Of a stretch of DNA of 57,983 nt, positions 52,200-57,983 are shown one piece after another (position 1 is the first letter of the stretch; every line of letters begins with the position of its first letter). Below the pieces are notes generated by a model, which was given only the letters and a program-made list of their open reading frames with translations, was not told where the DNA came from and searched no databases. The stretch is from IMG/VR virus record IMGVR_UViG_3300045743_000846, positions 1 through 57,983 of that record, one strand, 5' to 3'. The translations under genes were made by a program, and so were the position numbers. The stretch comes from a virus.

Positions 52200-52670
52200 T
52201 TAATTGGCCAATGGTGGTGGATGGGCAGCGGTGGACAGTGGTAAACCGTGTTCGTTCAGCATCGCTTGCAACAGTTCACCCAAGGCGCTTTGCTCGCGCC
52301 ACAGGGCGGCGCGGGCGCTGACCAGACCATCGAGTTCGGCCAGGGCGGTTTCGTGCTCGCTGCGGCCGGGGGTGGTTTCGGAGAGGTCAAGGGTTTTTTG
52401 CCACATTTCCTGATCCATGCTGGCCAGTTCCACGCTGCCATCGCGTTGTCTTGTCAATACTTCGAGCAAGGCGGTAAAACCGGTGGGAATCGGGTCGCCA
52501 GACGCTACGGCAAAGATGCTGCGGCACGCTGATGTAAAGGCAGAGAAACGCGGTTCCGTGCCAGTCAGACGTTGGTATTCCTGCTCTATCTGCCGCGCCA
52601 ATTTTGCAGATTGCGCGGTGAGGGCTTTGTGTATGAGTTGCAAGTCTATAAAGCTCGGTTGCTTGTTCAT
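52200..52670 (-). CDS. First gene of the leftward block, helical, unknown (156 aa)
   Basis: Not recognised. The product is mostly helical: IDLQLIHKALTAQSAKLARQIEQEYQRLTG, then FTALLEVLTRQRDGSVELASMDQEMW, then a long Glu/Ala-rich helix (ETALAELDGLVSARAALWREQSALGELLQ). It may be a dimerising regulator or scaffold. The frame extends to 52874 with a Pro-rich segment, but AAGG nine bases before the ATG at 52670 and the change of composition support the shorter start. A hairpin with T run lies between it and the HsdM-like gene. Confidence 0.6.
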   Translation of the reverse strand: MNKQPSFIDLQLIHKALTAQSAKLARQIEQEYQRLTGTEPRFSAFTSACRSIFAVASGDPIPTGFTALLEVLTRQRDGSVELASMDQEMWQKTLDLSETTPGRSEHETALAELDGLVSARAALWREQSALGELLQAMLNEHGLPLSTAAHPPPLAN

Positions 52671-53515
52671 CGCGGTGCCTTGATCGTTCGGGGTTGGCTG
52701 GTACGGTCGGGTGATAAGGGGAGCGGGAACCGGTGGCGGTGGGCTAACTGGAGAGATAGATTTTTGCCACCGGCCCCGCTTTGCTACGCTTGGTAAGGCT
52801 GCTGATTGGGCAGCCTTGTTAATCAGGGGCACGGGTTGTGGCCAAGGCTGCGGCGCGCCCGTTTCAGGTAGCACAGCAAGCGGGCCGCTTGGTAACGCAT
52901 GGTGCGGCAGTGGGTTAGCACGCCGGACAGTTTCAGGGCCATGCCCCGGTAACGCGGGCGGGCCATGGCGGCGGGGGCGTGGTGCCGGGCCGCTGCGCGC
53001 CGGGGTTGCGAGTGCTGGCCGGGGCTGTGGGCCGGGCGATGGCTGGCCGGATGTGACCGGCCCATGTGGCGTGGGTGGTGCGTGGTGGCATGTTGCAATG
53101 TATGTTTCTGGTTAAGCATTTTTCAATCTCGGTAGTTTGGTTTGAACTGTGTTCATTAACGCTTGTGGCGCGGCCCCTGTGGTATGCCTTGGCTAGCTGC
53201 TTCGGGCAATGGGGTATTGCAAATGTTTCAAGTTATGGGACGGGTGCAAGGGCTTACTGACCCATGGTGTAAGCTTTCGGCCCTTGCCACCGTCGATGCA
53301 ACCATTTCCCTTACACTGCCATGCAGGTACGATTTGTTCTGCGTGGCAGATACATTTGTGCGTGGGTTTTTGAATGCACCAGGTACTAGCATACCGGCAA
53401 AAAGAGTCATACGCAACACGGAAATTAAATAAATTTCGACAAATGACACTTTTATCGCACCGAGAACGCTTTTTCCGAGGAAAACGCCGGTTAACTTAGA
53501 ATTTTTTGGCGACTG
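52671..53515. other. Long intergenic region upstream of the leftward block
   Basis: About 850 nt without a gene I can support firmly. A minus-strand frame 52823-53119 (98 codons, His-rich start and a basic helix RYRGMALKLSGVLTHCRTM) might be a small basic protein but lacks a good ribosome site, and it would be the first gene of the block if real. The stretch must hold the leftward promoter; the best candidate, TTGCCC-17-CATACC on the minus strand, is weak. A GTGTAAG/CTTACAC inverted pair lies at about 53267-53320. Confidence 0.35.
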
Positions 53516-53544
53516 TTGAAAGATATGACTCATTGTGCAATAAT
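53516..53544 (+). promoter_or_regulatory. Promoter of the first XRE regulator
   Basis: TTGAAA (53516-53521), 17-bp spacer, AATAAT (53539-53544), 47 nt before the ATG at 53591. The -10 and downstream bases (AATAATTGCGACCTATT) match those of the second XRE gene's promoter, so the promoter was duplicated with the gene. Confidence 0.65.
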
Positions 53545-53590
53545 TGCGACCTATTGCCAGACATCCTGTTTATCTCCCCGACATGACCAC

Positions 53591-54055
53591 ATGAATGATG
53601 CGCCCGTGCCAACCGACCAAGCACATCGGATTAAAGTAGAGCGGAAACGGCTGGGCAAGACCCAAGACCAAATCGCGGCATTGTGTGGCGCATCACGCGA
53701 AATGTGGGGGCGCTACGAACGGGGTGCATTTCCGATGCCGGGCAGTGTTTTTCGAGCTTTTGTGGCAGAGGGAGCGAATGCCGATTTTCTGAGGACGGGA
53801 ACCCATGCGCAGGCGTTGACGATGCAGCTAGCGCAGGAAAAGGAAAGCACTGCCGAGGCAACAGGTGCTGCATTTGCCCTGTTGCAGGCTGCATTGGCAA
53901 TCGGCACGCACATTGCGCAGTATGGCAATGATGCCCCGCTGGCATTGACGACAGCCGAGTATGCATTGGTGTTGGCGTACCGCGTGGCGAGCGTTGCACG
54001 CAAGGCTGATTTTCACGATCTGGTGGTGGCGCAAACCGAAAAAAAGAGGGATTAA
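53591..54055 (+). CDS. XRE-type HTH regulator, first of twins
   Basis: A 154-residue protein with an XRE/Cro HTH at residues ~8-60 (RIKVERKRLGKTQDQIAALCGASREMWGRYERG) and a C-terminal helical region (EYALVLAYRVASVARKADFHDLV) probably for dimerisation. The open frame starts at 53516 inside the promoter, so the ATG at 53591 is used. Its neighbour at 54212 is a paralog over the full length. Phage XRE twins of this kind often control moron expression or interfere with the main repressor. Confidence 0.78.
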   Translation: MNDAPVPTDQAHRIKVERKRLGKTQDQIAALCGASREMWGRYERGAFPMPGSVFRAFVAEGANADFLRTGTHAQALTMQLAQEKESTAEATGAAFALLQAALAIGTHIAQYGNDAPLALTTAEYALVLAYRVASVARKADFHDLVVAQTEKKRD

Positions 54056-54158
54056 TGTGATATTTTTTTGAATACCTCTGAAGAAGCACAACCCGATTCG
54101 ATTTTAGGCGCGTCATTTGTTGTATTTTTGATTTTTTATGGTTTGCTAGGCAAAAACC

Positions 54159-54187
54159 TTGTTTCATACGGCGTGTTGTGGAATAAT
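54159..54187 (+). promoter_or_regulatory. Promoter of the second XRE regulator
   Basis: TTGTTT (54159-54164), 17-bp spacer, AATAAT (54182-54187), followed by TCGCTACCTATT, closely like the first XRE promoter. It lies 24 nt before the ATG at 54212. Confidence 0.6.
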
Positions 54188-54211
54188 TCGCTACCTATTA
54201 CACTGTGGCAC

Positions 54212-54781
54212 ATGACTTCGTATACGACAATGAGAGAATCGCTTATTCCTGCCGACCTGACCCATCGGCTCAAAGTAGAACGCAAGCGGCTTGGCAAAAG
54301 TCAGGGCGAAATGGCTGATATGTGCGGCTCCTCGCGGGAAATGTGGGGCAGATATGAACGCGGCACTTATCCTATTTCGGAAGGCGTGTTGCGTGCATTC
54401 ATTGATTGCGGGGCCGATGCCACGTATTTAAGTACCGGCACCCGAGCAACCACCGTGCCGAAGCCACCGCTTGCGCGGGCAGTGCCGGAGGCGCAGCAAT
54501 CCACCATTACCCTGCCTGCCGCCACCGTGGTCGACATCGGCGCGGCCAATGCCAATACGCCCAACAACGGCATGTCTGCCCAAGCTGTGGACATGGCGTT
54601 TCAGGTATTGCATGCCGCGCTGACAGGTGGCCAGCACGCAGGCCAAGCGGACGGCGGCACGCTGCTTCGGGTTTCCCCCGCTGAACACGAACTGGTCATG
54701 GCCTACCGGCAAGCCAGTCTGGATCGCAAGGAGGTTTTTCATGATTTGGTCTTCGCGCAGAAACGCAGGGCAGCACTATGA
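54212..54781 (+). CDS. XRE-type HTH regulator, second of twins
   Basis: A 189-residue paralog of the preceding protein: HTH RLKVERKRLGKSQGEMADMCGSSREMWGRYERG at about 20-52, a longer Ala/Thr/Pro linker, and a matching C-terminal domain (EHELVMAYRQASLDRKEVFHDLVFAQ). Starts at 54212 or at the in-frame ATG 54230 (MRESLIPADL). The longer upstream frame to 54068 covers the promoter and is rejected. Divergence between the two HTHs is mainly in helix 2 and linker, so target sites may overlap. Confidence 0.78.
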   Translation: MTSYTTMRESLIPADLTHRLKVERKRLGKSQGEMADMCGSSREMWGRYERGTYPISEGVLRAFIDCGADATYLSTGTRATTVPKPPLARAVPEAQQSTITLPAATVVDIGAANANTPNNGMSAQAVDMAFQVLHAALTGGQHAGQADGGTLLRVSPAEHELVMAYRQASLDRKEVFHDLVFAQKRRAAL

Positions 54782-54791
54782 AGCACGAATT

Positions 54792-54819
54792 TTGCACGGC
54801 TGAACCTATCCGATATAAT
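54792..54819 (+). promoter_or_regulatory. Strong sigma70-type promoter
   Basis: TTGCAC (54792-54797), 16-bp spacer, TATAAT (54814-54819), a perfect -10. Transcription should start near 54826, ~26 nt ahead of the proline-rich small ORF. Confidence 0.72.
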
Positions 54820-54851
54820 ACTCGCTCTGCCCACCACCTTGCGAGGATATT

Positions 54852-55019
54852 ATGTTTGATTTGCCCATTACCCCCGATGCTGTTTTGCCAGTTTCGCTTG
54901 ATCCCGCTGTTACATCCGGTGGCCCTTACCCGCCGCCGCCACCTAAATTTGCTTTTTTGCCGGTTTCGCTTGACCCCAATATCACACCAGGCTACCCGCT
55001 CCCGCCGCCGCCCAAATAA
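54852..55019 (+). CDS. Proline-rich two-repeat small protein (55 aa)
   Basis: Too short for ordinary gene callers. GCGAGGATATT precedes the ATG, and a near-consensus promoter lies just upstream. The product contains two copies of LPVSLDPx(2)TxGxPxPPPPK (about residues 13-32 and 36-55, the second ending at the stop). Poly-Pro tracts suggest a binding peptide. It is followed by a membrane-protein gene 69 nt later, possibly co-transcribed. No named family recognised. Overlapping frame 54778-55092 is judged a shadow. Confidence 0.6.
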   Translation: MFDLPITPDAVLPVSLDPAVTSGGPYPPPPPKFAFLPVSLDPNITPGYPLPPPPK

Positions 55020-55088
55020 CCCGTCCGTTGGCAACCCGGTGACAGCGCTAGCAAGTAGCCACCCGTTAAACCGTTGCGCGGGGGCACA

Positions 55089-55937
55089 ATGACCGCGCCA
55101 ATCACCCCACCCAAAGTCACGTTAACGGATCGGGTCTTATGTTGGGTTGCCGTTATTTCTATTCAGCTATTGGTTACCTCGCAAGTATTTGGAAACTTCC
55201 CCAATAATCATATGATTTTGGTGGCGAAAGCAGCTATTGAAGTGCTGTCCATTTTACTGTTTTTCCGGATTAACGCGGGTGAGGTCGGGCGCGATCTGAT
55301 TGATTTGTCGCTGTATGAGTTGGCCGTTGAATTGTTGGTGCTATGGGCCTATTTTTTTTCGCCAACAATTTATAAGGTGGCGGCTGATGGGCTGGCGCTT
55401 ATTGTTTCAAACATGTTTTTCTTGGGCGCATTGGGGCGGTTGCTCTGGTGCAGTTTTCATAACGGGCGTTATGCATTGGCCGAATGGCCTGTTATCGGCC
55501 CCTACGGCATTGTATGGCGGCGCAAGTACACCGCCAGCGTCACGGGTGTGCCCGCTTATTTCCGGGTGGTGGCCACACTGATCATTTCGGCGGAAATTGC
55601 CGCCATTTTCTTACCCGCCGATTTTGGCATTTATCAGGCATTACCGGCGTGCATTGGCATGGTGTTGCTATGGCAATTCGCCCGCCCGGTGCGGCAGGAA
55701 GTGGTGGCCACCGTACAAGACGTGAACGAGCAGGCCGACAGGATTGACCAACTTGAAGACATCATCGAACTTGCCGGAAGAAAACTTCGCCCGGATTTGT
55801 TTGAATTCATGCCGCCGCGCGGGGATGTGCCGCCACCGCCAGCCGAAAAAACCAATGCCACCGTCACACCGCTACGCGTGGTGCCGCGCGAACCAGAACC
55901 GCCGAATGAGGGCGACAAGCCGGATAACAGTGGCTAA
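55089..55937 (+). CDS. Multi-pass membrane protein, paralog of 1715-2686
   Basis: A 282-residue protein with about five membrane segments (near residues 15-35, 40-60, 75-95, 100-120 and 155-200) and a polar Pro/Glu-rich C-terminus. GEVGRDLIDLSLYE, GRLLW and LAEWPVIGPYGI parallel matching motifs in the membrane protein at 1715-2686. A G-rich stretch (GCGGGGGCAC) precedes the ATG; the frame extends 5 codons further. It probably shares transcription with the proline-rich small ORF. Function unknown. Confidence 0.7.
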   Translation: MTAPITPPKVTLTDRVLCWVAVISIQLLVTSQVFGNFPNNHMILVAKAAIEVLSILLFFRINAGEVGRDLIDLSLYELAVELLVLWAYFFSPTIYKVAADGLALIVSNMFFLGALGRLLWCSFHNGRYALAEWPVIGPYGIVWRRKYTASVTGVPAYFRVVATLIISAEIAAIFLPADFGIYQALPACIGMVLLWQFARPVRQEVVATVQDVNEQADRIDQLEDIIELAGRKLRPDLFEFMPPRGDVPPPPAEKTNATVTPLRVVPREPEPPNEGDKPDNSG

Positions 55938-56007
55938 CCGGTGCGGGCGCACAAAACGGAGAAGGTTCAACCATTACGATAATGCACGGAAAGCTTGTGC
56001 TGTGTTA

Positions 56008-56274
56008 TTAGCTGACGCGATTGGTATTACCCACAGTCGCCATTAACTTCGCGCCACAACTGGTCTTGTGTCCATCCAGCGCCACCGGTTTGCCATTGAT
56101 CAACCAATTGCCATCACCTTCGGCAATCACGCAATGGTTGTGCCCCGGTAGCGGGCAACTGCATTTATCACCGACACAGGCCAGTGCCTTACCCATCAGG
56201 TTGGTTTGACTTTGCGCGGTTTGTACCGCACCGCCATGGCTAGTTGGGTCGCCCAAGCGAATCGGGGCCACCAT
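56008..56274 (-). CDS. PAAR-domain spike-tip protein
   Basis: An 88-residue protein with the PAAR pattern: PIRLGDPTSHGG at the start, CVGDKCSCPLPGHNHCVIAEGD in the middle and DGHKTSCGAKLMA near the end. PAAR proteins cap the VgrG spike of type VI secretion systems and carry effectors. The ATG at 56274 overlaps the stop of the upstream DUF2875-type gene by one base (TGATG), so the two are coupled. It may be host flank or phage cargo. Confidence 0.82.
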   Translation of the reverse strand: MVAPIRLGDPTSHGGAVQTAQSQTNLMGKALACVGDKCSCPLPGHNHCVIAEGDGNWLINGKPVALDGHKTSCGAKLMATVGNTNRVS

Positions 56275-57983
56275 CAATTTTCCCCTTGCGCTGCGTCATG
56301 CGCAATCAGCGTCCAACTTGCGCCAACTTGTACCAGTTCCGGCGCGCCCGCTACCTTTTGCAGCAGGCTACGATTTTGCTGGATTTGGATGTACGGCAAG
56401 GCTTGCCCTTGGCGCAGCGGGTGGTCGGCACCATATCTTGCATCGGCTGGAGTGCAACGCCAGATGCCGCTTTGTGGACAGGTTTGGCCGGTATTGAGCG
56501 TGGTGCCGAGTGGCACGGCTGGGGCCATGGCCGATAAGGCCGGGATGGCCATTTCAAGCGGTATGGTCGCATCCGGGTCGAAATTATCGGGCAGTGGCTG
56601 GCCGGGGGTAGCGGCTACGCTGGCCGGTTCTACGTTTGCCAGTATGGCTGGTTCGGGCACGGTGGGAATATCACTTAGCACCGGGGCCAGGCCAAAATCA
56701 ATCGGATCACCCGCCGGATGTTTGCGTTTGTCATTGCCGGGGCTGATCACGGTAATGGTGGCTTGGTTTGGATCACGCAAATTGACGGCAACAGACGGGT
56801 TCTTGTTGCGGTAGCTGGCAATCAAGCCCAAATTCCACATCACGAACGGGGATGCAGCACCGGTTTCACCGAGACGGCGATGGATGTTGTAGCCGTTCTT
56901 CGGGTCAAACATATCAAAATGTGGGTCGTTCAGGTGCAGGTTCAGGGACAGCGGCACCACGGCCTTGCCATGGGATGCGTCACCATGGTCGTAGAAGATG
57001 CGCGCCTGTTTTTGCCCTTCCGGTAAGACGCCGAGTGCTGTTTTCCAACCGGCCTGAAATGCCAATTGTTTGTCGTGGTCGCTCATCAAGGTCTTTTTGA
57101 GTTTCGGCTCAAGCGTTGGGTGGCCGTCTTTGTCCTTCATGTAGGTCACGGTAACGGGCCGGTGCAAAATGCCGATGGTGGGCAGGTCGTCAAATTGTTT
57201 GATTTGCCAATCCAGCCAAGTTTCGGGCATGAATTCCGATGGTTTAAAGGGGGGCTTGCCCTTTGGATTGACTTCGTTGTAGGCGTTTGGCCCCTTGCTG
57301 GCGCGCACATATGGGCGCATGGCTTCGATGCGGTCGCGCCGGGCGAGTAGGATGGAGGCGATGCTTTCGGTGGGGTCGCCTTGTTTGTGGTAGCCTTCCG
57401 GGGTGCCGTTCCAGTCACGCACTGCGATGAGCAGGACGGGAACTTCAGGATGGTATTCAAAGAACTGGAATGCACTTTCCAAGACACTTTCCGGCAAGTC
57501 ACTGTATATCGGCTTTCTTATTTGCTTGGTTTGGTGTCCATGCAATCCGGCAGGTTGAAATATGGTGCCAATCCAATCGTAGTCGTCATTTCCTGGGCGT
57601 GTGCGCGTTTCAATCCGTCTGGTTGGCATCACATACACGTTGGGTATTACCCAACCTGCGGTAAAGTAACGGACACAATGCTCAATCGAGTCCGCTTCAC
57701 GTTGCCTGCTAATCAAGCCACGATAAGTGGCGTCCCAATAATAGAATTTTTGATCTTGTGGGACGATGGATTTGTCGCCCGCTTCATCCATCTTGCGCAG
57801 GGCGGTAGATTGCCTGAAATGTTCGATCGAGAGGCCAAGGCCAAGGACATCGAGCGTTTGCAGTCGTTTTTCAGCGGGTATCGTCATTTTTTTTTCGCTT
57901 AATTGGGTTGACAAATCAGTGGCTTGTACCGTCGTGATCAAGAAACCAATCAGGGCGATGATTACCGGATAGAATATTTTCAT
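56274..57983 (-). CDS. DUF2875/Tla3-like type VI lipase-adaptor protein
   Basis: A 569-residue protein with a signal peptide or membrane anchor (residues ~1-22), then LQTLDVLGLGLSIEHFRQ, FFEYHPEVPVLLIAV, ILLARRDRIEAMRPY, FDDLPTIGILHRPVTV, RRLGETGAA and AVNLRDPNQATITVISP. That order is typical of the DUF2875 family, which includes the T6SS lipase adaptor Tla3. The C-terminal ~130 residues are Pro/Ala-rich and end in a small domain. Its ATG is at the last base of the window, so a longer start is possible. Followed by PAAR; likely loads a toxin onto the spike. Confidence 0.78.
   Translation of the reverse strand: MKIFYPVIIALIGFLITTVQATDLSTQLSEKKMTIPAEKRLQTLDVLGLGLSIEHFRQSTALRKMDEAGDKSIVPQDQKFYYWDATYRGLISRQREADSIEHCVRYFTAGWVIPNVYVMPTRRIETRTRPGNDDYDWIGTIFQPAGLHGHQTKQIRKPIYSDLPESVLESAFQFFEYHPEVPVLLIAVRDWNGTPEGYHKQGDPTESIASILLARRDRIEAMRPYVRASKGPNAYNEVNPKGKPPFKPSEFMPETWLDWQIKQFDDLPTIGILHRPVTVTYMKDKDGHPTLEPKLKKTLMSDHDKQLAFQAGWKTALGVLPEGQKQARIFYDHGDASHGKAVVPLSLNLHLNDPHFDMFDPKNGYNIHRRLGETGAASPFVMWNLGLIASYRNKNPSVAVNLRDPNQATITVISPGNDKRKHPAGDPIDFGLAPVLSDIPTVPEPAILANVEPASVAATPGQPLPDNFDPDATIPLEMAIPALSAMAPAVPLGTTLNTGQTCPQSGIWRCTPADARYGADHPLRQGQALPYIQIQQNRSLLQKVAGAPELVQVGASWTLIAHDAAQGEN

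Noticed and set aside
52711-53115. 134-codon Gly/Trp-rich plus-strand frame
   Set aside because: Composition is that of a frame-shifted GC-rich stretch; no start signal and no similarity pattern.
53228-53533. 101-codon minus-strand frame upstream of the XRE twins
   Set aside because: It overlaps the XRE promoter, has no Shine-Dalgarno and shows no protein-family pattern.
54778-55092. 104-codon frame overlapping the second XRE stop
   Set aside because: It covers the strong promoter and the proline-rich small ORF in another frame; its Arg/His/Leu-rich product looks like a shadow.

Overview
The window reads as a temperate podovirus-like prophage in a Gram-negative, probably betaproteobacterial, host. 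Evidence for the host type is indirect: a DUF4102-type tyrosine integrase with AlpA, an H-NS-type protein, a PAAR and a DUF2875/Tla3-like type VI secretion gene at the right edge, and GC-rich codon use. No species can be named from sequence alone.

Layout. 1-3.9 kb: integrase, convergent AlpA-like regulator, a membrane protein and a CI-like repressor, with a control region whose promoters share GTTTGA-type half-sites. 3.9-7.0 kb: rightward early genes (DUF1376 replication protein, P-like helicase-loader candidate, small proteins, a Q-like late regulator). 7.0-7.3 kb: direct repeats and a strong terminator, probably the Q-dependent late control point. 7.3-25.5 kb: packaging and virion genes (small and large terminase, portal, a 69-residue capsid/portal chimera, scaffold, major capsid, adaptors, a repeat-rich protein, fibre-type proteins, holin candidate, tail-tube-like protein, a long tail fibre). 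25.5-32.4 kb: two AT-richer accessory islands (membrane proteins, an AbiTii-domain protein, a secreted CHAP-like protein) associated with two ~645-bp direct copies of a 2-oxoglutarate oxygenase gene; only the second copy keeps the HxD iron ligand and is followed by a cupin. 32.4-46.8 kb: two ejection-protein candidates and one uninterrupted 4024-residue polyvalent protein containing an intact NPPF methyltransferase motif and an HExxxH zincin motif.

46.8-53 kb is a leftward gene block facing the giant gene: a 156-residue protein, two tandem paralogous HsdM-like proteins that keep motif I but have lost the NPP[FY] catalytic motif, a divergent CobO-like P-loop protein, an ankyrin-like exported protein and an H-NS-type protein. 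No HsdS or HsdR accompanies them. This block is the strongest candidate for an undescribed system. 53.5-55.9 kb holds twin XRE regulators with duplicated promoters, a 55-residue proline-rich peptide behind a near-consensus promoter, and a membrane protein distantly paralogous to the one at 1.7 kb. 56.0-58.0 kb holds a PAAR protein and a DUF2875/Tla3-like protein on the minus strand, either lysogenic-conversion cargo or host flank.

The assignments rest on reading motifs by eye; no database search or structure prediction was run. No tRNA, rRNA, CRISPR array, insertion sequence or att site was recognised, and no canonical endolysin was found.
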